Of a stretch of 64,000 nt of DNA, positions 20,355-28,840 are shown one piece after another (the stretch's first letter is position 1; the number at the start of each line of letters is the position of its first letter). The notes under the pieces are model-generated. The model saw only the letters and a program-made list of their open reading frames with translations. It searched no databases and was not told where the DNA came from. The position numbers and the translations under genes are program-made. Source of the stretch: Rebecca billardiae RCC1528 (Eukaryota > Haptophyta); assembly GCA_965240325.2 (NCBI GenBank), contig OZ251225.1, positions 1,860,001-1,924,000 on the forward strand. The letters run 5' to 3'.

Positions 20355-20768
20355 ATGCGGGCGGTCACGTTCGCCTTCGCCGCGCTCATGTTCTGCGACA
20401 CAGTGTGCTCAAGCTTCTACGCACCCCGCCCGGCCGTCATCCAGCTCACGGAGGCGGACATGCTCAAGCGCCGTGAAGATGCGGTCTTGTTCCGCCATGT
20501 CGAAGAGATGGTCCCGTGGTACGACTCCGTGGCGGCTGGCGCGCTTGCGGGCTGGGCCACCGGCAAGTTCATCGCGGGGGATCCCACAGTCATGGCGATC
20601 GCTGGTGCCATGTACTGCACATACGCGTCACGCAGGCAACCGCTCAATCGCCTCGCGCACGCCGCAAACAGACTCAACATTGAGTACACGCTCATTCGCC
20701 TGAAGATCGTACGCGTCGTAAACGCAGAGCTGAATACATTCTCACGGTCGAAGCTACGCCGCAAGTGA
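20355..20768 (+). CDS. Small conserved-looking protein, probable plastid leader
   Basis: 137 residues, family not recognised. Residues 1-25 form a hydrophobic leader ending CSSFYAPRP. This resembles the signal peptide plus Phe-containing junction used for import into secondary plastids (inference). The mature part has a weakly hydrophobic Ala/Gly stretch (VAAGALAGWATGKFIAG, then VMAIAGAMYCTYASR) that could span a membrane and a basic C-terminus (FSRSKLRRK). It shares a 124-bp divergent intergenic region with the LON-domain gene. Confidence 0.6.
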   Translation: MRAVTFAFAALMFCDTVCSSFYAPRPAVIQLTEADMLKRREDAVLFRHVEEMVPWYDSVAAGALAGWATGKFIAGDPTVMAIAGAMYCTYASRRQPLNRLAHAANRLNIEYTLIRLKIVRVVNAELNTFSRSKLRRK

Positions 20769-21048
20769 CGGGAGACGTGGGCAGAGTATAACGCGCGGTG
20801 CGTTGATGACTACTCGCGTGACCCACCGTGACCGGAGACAGCCGTCCGCGGAGACCGGACCGTGTGTCTGCCGACTGCCCGACTGCGCGGCCCGTAATAA
20901 AATCAAATGATACTATTTATAACTTACTAGCTTCACGATCGGGCTCGATGATGCATGGCGTCTCGATCGGCGATCACGCACATGGCGTCCCGATCGGCCA
21001 TTGCTAGTAAGTTAGTTACTATAGGACTTCACTACGACTAGACGGGCA
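20769..21048. other. Intergenic, short repeats
   Basis: AT-rich in the middle. It contains two near copies of ATGGCGTCYCGATCGGC (20956 and 20982) and an inverted relation between the TACTAGC and GCTAGTA neighbourhoods (about 20927 and 21003). It lies between two convergent gene ends. Confidence 0.5.
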
Positions 21049-23040
21049 CTACGGCGCCGTCACGGCCTGGACAAAGTCGAGCGTGATCGCCACCGTCTCG
21101 TCGAGGTGGCGCCGCGCGACGGGCACGCCGTCGCGGCGAGCGAGGGCGAGCGCGAGCTGCAGCGCGTTCTTGATCTGGCGGCCGTTCAGCTCGTGCCGCG
21201 CGAGCGCGCCCACGTCGACGGCGCCCTCGTCCGCGCCGGCGCGCCCGAGCAGGTTGCGCCACACCTGCGCGCGCCCCGCCTGGTCGAGCGGCTCGTAGCG
21301 GAGGGCGCACTGCACGCGCGACTGGAAGGCCGGGTCGAGCGACTCGACGCGGTTGGAGGTGAGGAAGAGCACGCCGGCGTAGTACTCGAGCAGCCGGAGC
21401 ATCACGCACACCATCGCGTTGCGCACGAGCGCCTCCTTCGCGCGGCGCTCGAGCAGCATCTCCGCCTCGTCGATCAGCACGAGAGCGCGCCACGGCGCGC
21501 ACAGGGCGAACACTTCCGAGAGGGCCTTCTCGAGCGCCTCGGGGGTGGTGCCGAGCTCGCCCATGGAGACGACGTACAGCGGGCGTCCGAGCAGCTCGGC
21601 GATCGCCTCCGCGGTCAGCGTCTTGCCCACGCCCGGCGGGCCGTGCAGCAGGAAGATCGATCCCTCGCCCTTGCCGGAGATGAGATCGGCGCCGCCGCCC
21701 GCCGCCGAGCCGCCGCCGTCGGGGTCGGCCGAGTGCACGACGAGGGCCTCGATGAGCCGCTTGCGCCCGGGCGGCAGGACGAGCTGCTCGAACGCCTGCC
21801 TGTTGAAGTGCACGTCGCTCAGCCCGTCGACCAGCGCGATCCCCCACCGCTTGACCGCGAACGAGAAGCCCGCGACCGTGGGCCACGTTCGCCACACGAC
21901 AGCCTCGGGCATCGGACCCCTGAGCAGCAGAACTCCGGACTCATCCGTCGACTCGTCGGCGGCGGCGGCGCCGTCGGAGGGCGCGGAGCCGGCGCGGCCG
22001 GCAGCCGCGCGTGCGTGGTGCGCGAGCGCGCCGAGCACGCCCGACACCGCCTCGCTCGCCAGCCCGGAGCCCTTGCCCGTGTGCACGCTGCGGCGCAGCG
22101 CCGCAGCGGTGTCCACCATCATGCGCCCCGCGACCGGGCGCGCCGGCACGTCCGCCTGCCCGGCGGCGCTGAGGGGCCGCACGGCGGTGAACGCGTCGGC
22201 GGTGTGCTCCATCAGCGTCGGCGCCTGCGCCACGCGCTCGTACGCGCGCCCGCGCGCCACCAGCCGCTCGCGCGCCTCCGCCGTGAGCAGCTTGAAGTCC
22301 ATCCCGGACCTGACGGGGCGCGTGCCGGCAAACTCGCCGACCAGATGGTTGTGCTCGATCAGCGCGAAGCGCTCGCCGACGGCGACGGCGCACTCGAGCG
22401 CGGCGTAGAAGGTGCGCCCCTCGCCGAAGAGCGTCTTCGTGCGCGAGTAGTAGCAGCCGCGCACGAGGAAGCCCGTCGGCGCGCCGTGCACGCCCGTCGC
22501 GACGCCGTGCTCCACGACCTCGCGGCCAGGCGTGAACAGCTCGGCGAGAGAGTCAAAGTCGACGGCGCCCTCGGCGACGGTGCGCCGCGCGTGGGCGATG
22601 GGCTCGGCGTACCAGGACTCGATGGTGCTGATCAGCTGGTCCAGCCCGAGCACCTCGACCGGGCCCTCGTCCGCCTGCGGCAGCCGCACGCCGAAGGAGC
22701 TCGCCTGCTGCAGCAGCCTCCACGTGCCCACGCGCACGCGACTCTGCCGCGCATGGCGTGCGTCGGCTGTCTCGGCGTCTGGCGCCGAGTTGAGAGCCAT
22801 GGCTTCATTGTACAGCTTCACGTCGTACTGCAGCGCGCGCAGGAGGCCGAGCGCGTCGTACAGCCGCTGACGCTCGGTGCGCACTTCCTTCTTGCCCACC
22901 GAGCCGCTCATCCGCGCGTTGGTGATGCGGCGCACGACGGTGGCGAGGTGGATCGCGTTGCCGGGCTTGTCTTCGAAGACGACTAGGTTGCCCTCCAGCG
23001 TGAAGTGCGCCGCGTCGGAGGGGGTCTCGGCCGCCGCCAT
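21049..23040 (-). CDS. AAA+ ATPase of the type frequent in fungi, with DUF7025-like N-terminal region
   Basis: 663 residues from the Met chosen at 23040 (MAAAETPSDAAHF); an in-frame Met at 23151 is possible but would begin inside the transposon. The N-terminal half contains GFLVRGCYYSRTKTLFGEGR and GERFALIEHNHLVGEF-type sequence, resembling the region that precedes AAA modules in fungal proteins. The C-terminal AAA module has Walker A GPPGVGKT (about 465), SMGELG, Walker B VLIDEAEMLLERR (about 520), LLEYYAGVLFLTSNR (about 550) and DPAFQSRV. ATP-dependent remodelling is expected; the substrate is unknown. Element A and the repeat it entered lie within about 110 bp upstream of the start, so its promoter has been remodelled. 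Confidence 0.85.
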   Translation of the reverse strand: MAAAETPSDAAHFTLEGNLVVFEDKPGNAIHLATVVRRITNARMSGSVGKKEVRTERQRLYDALGLLRALQYDVKLYNEAMALNSAPDAETADARHARQSRVRVGTWRLLQQASSFGVRLPQADEGPVEVLGLDQLISTIESWYAEPIAHARRTVAEGAVDFDSLAELFTPGREVVEHGVATGVHGAPTGFLVRGCYYSRTKTLFGEGRTFYAALECAVAVGERFALIEHNHLVGEFAGTRPVRSGMDFKLLTAEARERLVARGRAYERVAQAPTLMEHTADAFTAVRPLSAAGQADVPARPVAGRMMVDTAAALRRSVHTGKGSGLASEAVSGVLGALAHHARAAAGRAGSAPSDGAAAADESTDESGVLLLRGPMPEAVVWRTWPTVAGFSFAVKRWGIALVDGLSDVHFNRQAFEQLVLPPGRKRLIEALVVHSADPDGGGSAAGGGADLISGKGEGSIFLLHGPPGVGKTLTAEAIAELLGRPLYVVSMGELGTTPEALEKALSEVFALCAPWRALVLIDEAEMLLERRAKEALVRNAMVCVMLRLLEYYAGVLFLTSNRVESLDPAFQSRVQCALRYEPLDQAGRAQVWRNLLGRAGADEGAVDVGALARHELNGRQIKNALQLALALARRDGVPVARRHLDETVAITLDFVQAVTAP

Positions 23041-23195
23041 CGGAATCCGCGTCGGGCGTGGACGACGGCGGAAGTTGACGACAACGCCGCGAGCTTGTGT
23101 GGTAAGACTTGGGGCGATGGCCGACGCGACGGGAGTGGTGGGTTTGGCCAAAGAAATAGAGGGGGTAGAACCGAAAGCTCACCTCCCGGACTGAA

Positions 23196-24881
23196 ATGAC
23201 CGGGCTTCAGAGTCCGGACGGCTTGCCCCAGCTCCGCGCCGCCGCACTTGGCAAAGACTGGCGTCGTCCGCCCCTGATCCCCGCAGCCATGCTCACCGAT
23301 GCCGCACGGGCGGAGCTCGTCGCCGTATTCCAGGCGAAGAGCGCCGAGTGGGAGAAGAGGAAGACGAAGGGGAACGCCAACGGCTTGCCGCAGATCGACC
23401 GCGTGCTGGAGCTGAAGCTCATCAAGGTGCGGCACAAGCTCAGCCAGCGGCAGATCGCCCTCGCGTACAAGCGCTACCTCGATCCGCCCCAGCGTGTGAA
23501 GCTGGCGCCGGTGAGCGGCTTCGTCGAGTCGACGCTGAAGCAGCTAGGCGACAGGTCGCTCATCGTCAAGCGCGCCGTCGAGTTCTGCCGGACGAGTTCT
23601 CATGCGGCGATGTTGATGGGTGATCCCACGCCAGCCCGCTTCGACAAGCTGGCCTCGGCGCTCGGGGACGAGCTCGAGGAGCGCGTGCGGGCCATGGTCG
23701 ACGTGATGGCGACTCACCGCGCGAAGTCAACCACGGCGATCGGCAACGTGCGCTCGGCCTTCCACTCGGAGCTGCGTGAGACACGACAGGCGTTTATCCA
23801 GGAGCACGCGGCGCGCGCAGAGGAGGCGATCCGGAGCTTGTCAGCTGTGAACGCTCGGCCCATGTTGCACGTCGCGCTCCTGGACGAGCTGGACGAGGCG
23901 CTCTTCGCGGCCACGTGCGAAAAGCTCGCCGCCCACCCACCCGTCCAGGTGCCACCGACCTGCTCGCCGGATGTGAAGGACCTCCGCGCCCAGCTCCTGT
24001 ACTACCTCACCGGCTGGCTCATGCGCAAGGTGCAGGCTGCCGCTTGCCGCGGTACCAAGGCGCTCCTGGAAGCGGGGCCCTTTTGGCTCGCGTGGCTCAA
24101 GGCGAACGGGCTCGCGAGCAGCGATGTCGTGTCCCTCTGGGATCTGCCGTCGGTGCGTACGCTCAGGCGCAACGTGCACGACTCTGCCCTCTACCTCCCA
24201 CGCAAGGAGCTATTCATGCTCGTGTGGAGGATGGAGGAGCACGTCGTCGCCGTCCTCACTCGGGACCACATCGCACTCGTCAGGGGCGACATCATGCTCG
24301 AGGCGTCCAAGCTCATCCTGGCTAGTGCGGAGTGCGCAGCGCTCTTCGCTGCCACGCTGCCCGACCCCAAGCCTGCCGAGGCGGAGCAGCTGGCCCTCTT
24401 CGAGTTCCTCGTGGACAAGTACATGCGCGTGCGCGGCCCGAACTTTGCACGCACGGCTCTCGATCACATGTTCACGTCGCTCACCGTGGAGAGCCAGCGG
24501 GCCAACCTGCGCACCAAGCTCGCTACGGTCGCGGCGAAGTCGCCCGGCGCCCAGCTCAGCGTGCCGGCGCCCGAGGCGATGCTGACGCATCGTGAGTCGC
24601 TTGCCAAGGCGATTGCGCTTGGAGACGTCGACGAGGCTGATGGCGAAGGGCAGTCAGCAGAGGAGGTGAAGGCTGATGAGCGCATGGTGGACTCGTTCTT
24701 CGCAGACATCGAGAGCGAGCAGCAGCGCTGCCTGCTCGACGACGAGGTCAATGACGGTGCTGATGTCGAGCACCTCAACTTGATCACGAAGGGCGTGCAG
24801 GCGTGCTTCGGCAATGCAGCCAGCGCGGGCGGCAGTGCAGACCCCTTTGCTGTGAGCGGCGATCATGCTGACGACGAGTGA
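23196..24881 (+). CDS. Unknown protein in transposon A, candidate transposase
   Basis: 561 residues (or 530 if it starts at the Met at 23289, MLTDAARAELV). No domain is recognised with confidence. It has a basic N-terminal stretch (EWEKRKTKGNANG), then ELKLIKVRHKLSQRQIALAY, which could be a helix-turn-helix-like DNA-binding segment. The middle is long and helical, and includes LLYYLTGWLMRKVQAAAC, similar in style to the aromatic/hydrophobic motif seen before a Cys in P-element and THAP9-type transposases. The C-terminus is acidic (SFFADIESEQQ...). It is the largest ORF in a TIR-bounded element, so transposase is the simplest guess (inference). It ends about 260 bp from the stop of the convergent minus-strand ORF. 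Confidence 0.6.
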   Translation: MTGLQSPDGLPQLRAAALGKDWRRPPLIPAAMLTDAARAELVAVFQAKSAEWEKRKTKGNANGLPQIDRVLELKLIKVRHKLSQRQIALAYKRYLDPPQRVKLAPVSGFVESTLKQLGDRSLIVKRAVEFCRTSSHAAMLMGDPTPARFDKLASALGDELEERVRAMVDVMATHRAKSTTAIGNVRSAFHSELRETRQAFIQEHAARAEEAIRSLSAVNARPMLHVALLDELDEALFAATCEKLAAHPPVQVPPTCSPDVKDLRAQLLYYLTGWLMRKVQAAACRGTKALLEAGPFWLAWLKANGLASSDVVSLWDLPSVRTLRRNVHDSALYLPRKELFMLVWRMEEHVVAVLTRDHIALVRGDIMLEASKLILASAECAALFAATLPDPKPAEAEQLALFEFLVDKYMRVRGPNFARTALDHMFTSLTVESQRANLRTKLATVAAKSPGAQLSVPAPEAMLTHRESLAKAIALGDVDEADGEGQSAEEVKADERMVDSFFADIESEQQRCLLDDEVNDGADVEHLNLITKGVQACFGNAASAGGSADPFAVSGDHADDE

Positions 24882-25143
24882 CTTCGACTACGATGTATCA
24901 TCAATGATTGTCAGTTAGCGCGTCATCGATGATATATATATCGTCACGTGTCATCATATCAGTAGTCACAGATATATTATATATACATATAGGTGAGCAG
25001 CGCGCCACGGCGCCGGGCACTGCTGTGTCTGTATGACTCGGGGCAGTGACACTGTCACTGTGAGTCCTGCTACTGCTAGTAGCAGCGCTCGCCGCCGGAT
25101 TACTGTATGTAATTTACGTACGTACTTATTACATAGCAGATTA
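24882..25143. other. AT-rich spacer between convergent ORFs of transposon A
   Basis: Contains alternating TA tracts (24925-24942 and 24970-24992) and repeated TAC/GTA steps. It probably carries the 3' ends of both convergent transcripts. No ORF of note. Confidence 0.5.
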
Positions 25144-26148
25144 TTACGCGACTATACGTATCCTCATCCTGTCGGCGCGCTGTTGCATCGGCGCCCAGTC
25201 GGCGAGTTCGGAGGACGACGTTTTGTGGCGGACGACGGTGGGGCGAGGACGACGGGCGCTGGCGCGCCGCGAGGCGGCCGCAGCCCTCATCCATCCTGGA
25301 GGCGGTGCCTCCGGAGCAGGGGGCGGCGGGGCGGGAGGCGCGAGTTGGTGCCCGACGCCGAGCTTTCGTTCGAGAAGCGCATACGCGCTCACGAGCCCGC
25401 CGCCCGCGTCTCGCCGGTCATTCACGCGCAACGGCTTGTGTGCGAGGATGAGGCCGAGTGTTCTCGCCCGAGGCTCGAGCTCCGTGCCGTGCGCGCCGTC
25501 CGACGAATCGAGCGACACGCCCACCGTGGGCGCGACAGACCGCAGCACCTCGGCGAACTCGTCGCGTGCGAGCAATGCAGCGAGCGCGCGCTCCTCGACA
25601 GCCCCATCCTCGTAGAGGGGCGCCAACAACTGCTCGAGCTGGAAAACAGGAGCCGGTGGGCATAGATAGCTCGGCTGCCCGGCCGGCTTCACGTAGTACA
25701 CCATCCGTCCGTCTACGACACCGGGGACATGCCGCGCTCGGTCTTTGATGATGTCGTGGGGCGTGCCGTTGCCCGTCAGGTGCTCCGCCAGCGCCTTTGC
25801 CATGTTGATATCCCCAACCCACCAGTTCGCCGCCAACCTGTAGTGCGCACGAAACGAGGGCGGTTCGGGGGCGCCAAAACGGGTGAGATTCGTGTCCCTC
25901 AAGGTTCGAGCGGTGGGTAAGCACACTGCCCCGCTGGCTCCATACTTTAGGGACACGAAATTACGCGCAGTATCTCTGTGTTGGGCAGTCGCGCGCCACG
26001 CGGGCAAGTTTGGGGCTCGACGCTCAGGCCCGGTCGCGGGCGCACCTGGAGACACCATCGCCGGCGCCGCTCGCGTCGTCGGTTTGGTCGGTGGAGTTTC
26101 TGCGTGGTCGCATGGCTTCAAGCCCCGGGCTGCACGTCGGGCGTGCAC
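25144..26148 (-). CDS. Unknown second protein of transposon A
   Basis: 334 residues from the first Met; the real start may be the downstream Met of MVSPGAPATGPERR. Family not recognised. The most protein-like part is central: HYRLAANWWVGDINMAKALA, then TPHDIIKDRARHVPGVVDGR, YYVKPAGQPSYLCPPAPVF and a helical FQLEQLLAPLYEDGAVEERA. The C-terminus is Pro-rich then basic (ASRRASARRPRP). Directly upstream on the same strand but in another frame, 26024-26209 opens with a signal-peptide-like stretch (MPWLLLALHLVAAALTL). A small intron joining the two is possible but not shown. Confidence 0.4.
   Translation of the reverse strand: MHARRAARGLKPCDHAETPPTKPTTRAAPAMVSPGAPATGPERRAPNLPAWRATAQHRDTARNFVSLKYGASGAVCLPTARTLRDTNLTRFGAPEPPSFRAHYRLAANWWVGDINMAKALAEHLTGNGTPHDIIKDRARHVPGVVDGRMVYYVKPAGQPSYLCPPAPVFQLEQLLAPLYEDGAVEERALAALLARDEFAEVLRSVAPTVGVSLDSSDGAHGTELEPRARTLGLILAHKPLRVNDRRDAGGGLVSAYALLERKLGVGHQLAPPAPPPPAPEAPPPGWMRAAAASRRASARRPRPTVVRHKTSSSELADWAPMQQRADRMRIRIVA
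25889..25959. repeat. Small 11-bp inverted repeat inside transposon A
   Basis: TTCGTGTCCCT (25889-25899) and AGGGACACGAA (25949-25959) bound about 50 bp. It lies inside the second ORF of element A. It could be a tiny insertion or a hairpin. Confidence 0.6.
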
Positions 26149-26342
26149 TGCACGAGCCGAGAGTCAGCGCGGCTGCGACGAGGTGCAGGGCGAGGAGCAA
26201 CCAGGGCATCTCCGCGCCTGAGGGCGTGACGAAGCTGAAGCCCGGTGTTCCGGAGCGAGCAGTCTGAAACCATATTAATCGGGAGAGCTTTCGGTTCTAC
26301 CCCCTCTATTTCTTTGGTTTGGCAGTCCGCGGTAGCCTGTCC

Positions 26343-26370
26343 GGCCCCCCTCCGCTGGCTACGGGGGGCC
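26343..26370. other. Hairpin in left end of element B
   Basis: GGCCCCCC and GGGGGGCC form an 8-bp stem around a 12-nt loop, between the extreme terminus and the long inverted arm. The right end has a hairpin at the corresponding place with unrelated sequence. Confidence 0.8.
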
Positions 26371-26852
26371 TGCCGAAAGTCTGCTCTAGCGGGACCCCCG
26401 CGCACTGGGGCTGCACTGGGCGCGAGCTCGGCGGGGACGTGGCGAGCGGGTCGGTGCGCGCCGCGGGCTGGGTGCGCGATTTTACCAACGTATCGGTCGA
26501 TCTGACCCTCCCCGTCGCGCCGCTCTTGCCCTCGCGGCCTCTCTTCCCCCCAACACGGGTGCGCGCAGCCGCTTGAACAGCCTGGCTGCAGGTCGTTCAC
26601 AGACGGCGGGCCGCGTGCAACCTGCGCGGGTGAAGAGGGGTGGCTTGTTGCGTGGTTGCGTGGCTGACGCTCATATGTGGCCTTGCGAGCCTTTGTGTGC
26701 GAGATTACTTGCCCACATCCGCTCTCGCGTGTCATGCGCGCGTGTAACGTACACCATCGGATCTCCGCTGCGCTTGCGCTTGTCCACCTGCTGCCAGCTG
26801 GGCCAGCGTGGGGCCACTGCAGGCACTAAGACGGTGACGCCATATCGTTGAC

Positions 26853-27155
26853 ATGTTCTGTCGCATGCTTGTGGCCTTCGTCTTTGCCATCTGCGTGCTT
26901 GATATTGAAGGCAGTGCTTCTGGCAGGTGCATTCCTGAAGTTGCCCGTCGAGTCACCCTCGGCTCCCGCGTCACTGTGTTACACAGACTCACAGCTCCGG
27001 TGCGAGAGTGGGAATCATCAAGCATCGTCGCCCGCATGCTTGTGGCGTACAAGCACGCTCCGAGCGGGCAGGCTGCCGTCCCGTTCTCCGACGCAACGCG
27101 CCACAAGGTCATGTCGTTAGCGTGGCCGGGTTTAAAATTAAATCCACGGCGATGA
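26853..27155 (+). CDS. Short secreted-type ORF inside element B
   Basis: 100 codons, family not recognised. The N-terminus (MFCRMLVAFVFAICVLDIEG) looks like a signal peptide. The rest (VTLGSRVTVLHRLTAPV...) is a plausible small globular sequence. It occupies the unique interior of a transposon that otherwise lacks a transposase, so it may be captured host sequence or a chance ORF. Confidence 0.25.
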   Translation: MFCRMLVAFVFAICVLDIEGSASGRCIPEVARRVTLGSRVTVLHRLTAPVREWESSSIVARMLVAYKHAPSGQAAVPFSDATRHKVMSLAWPGLKLNPRR

Positions 27156-27944
27156 ATAAAATATTAAAAGAAACGAATATTGAGCAACCCCGCCCGCCGG
27201 CCAGGCCGACTACCTCCCCCACGGCTAGGCTGAGCGCCATCCCCGACCGCACCGGCGGCTGGCGTGAGCATCCACGCAGACTACTCTCACTAGCTTACTG
27301 CATCAACTCGGACCGTCACTCGTCAGCCGGGACCGACCGTCCGACGGCGGCAACGGCGTGACGACCGACGACTGCAAGTCACAGCGCGCGGCATCTCAGT
27401 GATCAGCATCGGCGACGACTCCCTCATCCGCGGCTAACGCGCTCACATCCTCCGCCTCCAATCAGTACTTCGACAGACGAATCAGGAGAGCTGCGTCCTC
27501 ATACCTGATGTGTCTTTAAATCCTAGAATTGTCAGAGTACAGTAGCGCTGTAGTGCAGCAGCGGCAGCAGGAGAGTGCGCACACCGCGCCGGCGACGTGG
27601 ACAAGCCGACGCTTGATCTAGTACGTTGCTGACTTCATCTGCCATCCGATGATCAGACGTGCGGTGCCCCATCACCCGAGCTATCCTGGGCACTGGCCTC
27701 TCAGCCTGGCGCGATGCCCGTCGTCACAGGTTGACACGAATGACGAGTCAGATGCCCATGTCGTTTTGGCTGCTGGACTCCGCTTCACAGTGCACACCTC
27801 CAGTGGACGGGAGGAACGTAACGCAGCGCGCGCACTTGCACTCGCCTGGATGCGAGCCCGTCAGAATGTCGACGATCTCGCGCGCGACGTGGATAGCCAG
27901 TGGCAGTGGCCTCGGCTGCTGCAAGGCGGGTCGCATACGGCATA
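27156..27944. other. Interior of element B without recognised gene
   Basis: Mixed composition with an AT-rich patch at 27120-27180. Several short overlapping ORFs on both strands have no recognisable features. Confidence 0.5.
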
Positions 27945-28330
27945 GTGTTCGTTGCACGCGCGCATGACACGCGAGAGCAGATGTGGGCAAGTAACCTCGC
28001 ACACAAAGGCTCGCAAGGCCACACACGGGCGTCGGCCGCGTAACCACGCAACAAGCCACCCCTCTTCACCCGCGCAGGTTGCACGCGGCCTGCCGTCTGT
28101 GAACGACCTGCAGCCAGGCTGTTCAAGCGGCTGCGCGCACCCGTGTTGGGGGGAAGAGAGGCCACGAGGGCAAGAGCGGCGCGACGGGGAGGGTCAGGTC
28201 GACCAATACGTTGGTAAAATCGCACACCCAGCCCACGGCGCGCGCCGACCCGCTCGCCACGTCCCCGCCGAGCTCGCGCCCGGAACGACCCCAGTGCGCG
28301 GGGGTCCCGCTAGAGCAGACTTTCGGCAGC

Positions 28331-28359
28331 CTCTACACAGCCGACACAGCAGTGTAGAG
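28331..28359. other. Hairpin in right end of element B
   Basis: CTCTACAC and GTGTAGAG form an 8-bp stem around a 13-nt loop. It occupies the same place as the left-end hairpin although the two sequences are unrelated. Confidence 0.8.
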
Positions 28360-28840
28360 TCGGACAGCCTAAGTCCGCGGCGGTTATCGCGTTATGACTG
28401 CCGCGTCGCTGCTCCGCCGCCGCCCGTGCCCCTCCCCGCTAGGTGGGCGTATACCCGGCCGGACGCGGGCTCGGCGCTCGCAGCGGCTCGCCGGAGTGAC
28501 CGGACGGTGACGAGATGTGAGTCGGAAGCAGCTCGCCTTTGCGGCGCGGGTACCAAGCGGAAAGTGAGCGTACCTGCAGGCGGGCCGACCCTCGGCGTGA
28601 CAGGCGCACCTTCGGGGCCGGTCAGGGCAGCCCACGTCGTGCAGCCGACCGCTTCCGCCGCGACTGCCCCCCGGCGCACCCTGCCCCGGCCGACGCCTGA
28701 GCACAGCGGCCCCGCCCGGGCCCGGGGCCCCCGGGCGGCAGGCCGCGGCGGCGCCGGCACACTCACGGACAGCCAGCGGCGCTCCTCCGCCTCCTTCGTT
28801 CTTCGTTCCTCGGTGTCCCCTCGGTGTGGCGAGCAGCGCG

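Larger units (their letters stand above)
23149..26316. mobile_element. DNA transposon A with 32-bp terminal inverted repeats (3168 bp)
   Basis: The termini are a perfect inverted repeat of about 32 bp starting CAAAGAAATAGAGGGGG (23149-23180; inverted at 26285-26316). GTTTGGC flanks both ends (23142-23148 and 26317-26323). The uninserted sequence with a single GTTTGGC is present at 32164-32170. Because the TIR starts C and the duplication ends C, a TTTGG duplication with a CCAAAG terminus is equally possible. A second inverted pair, ACCGGGCTTCAG, lies 50 bp inside the left end (23199-23210) and 70 bp inside the right end (26235-26246). Two convergent ORFs fill the interior. Ends starting CA, a TIR of about 31 bp and short subterminal inverted repeats recall P-type transposons, but the superfamily is not proven. 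Confidence 0.85.
26333..28371. mobile_element. Mutator-like non-autonomous DNA transposon B (2039 bp)
   Basis: Flanked by a perfect 9-bp duplication AGTCCGCGG (26324-26332 and 28372-28380) that is present once in the uninserted paralogue at 32171-32179. The termini read TAGCCTGTCCG (left) and, inverted from the right, TAGGCTGTCCG. After about 37-42 bp of non-homologous hairpin sequence, the arms resume as long inverted repeats (26370 to about 26757; about 27945 to 28329), closely similar but diverged. A 9-bp duplication and TIRs of about 430 bp are the hallmark of Mutator-like elements. The interior of about 1.2 kb has no transposase-sized ORF, so it is probably mobilised in trans. Confidence 0.8.
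23110..28793. repeat. Host repeat, copy 1, interrupted by two transposons
   Basis: Three pieces (23110-23148, 26317-26332, 28372-28793) laid end to end reproduce the uninterrupted sequence 32133-32577. Removing elements A and B together with one copy of each target duplication restores continuity. This copy has an extra segment of about 24 bp near 28750. The repeat itself has no recognisable coding content. Confidence 0.85.

Noticed and set aside
21106-22986. Plus-strand ORF of 626 codons opposite the AAA+ ATPase
   Set aside because: The minus-strand frame has clear Walker motifs; the antisense frame is a composition effect of GC-rich codons.
23142-26324. Element A as a hAT transposon (TIR starting CAAAG)
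   Set aside because: hAT elements make 8-bp duplications; with the empty site as reference the duplication here is at most 7 bp, and no hAT dimerisation motif is visible in the ORF.
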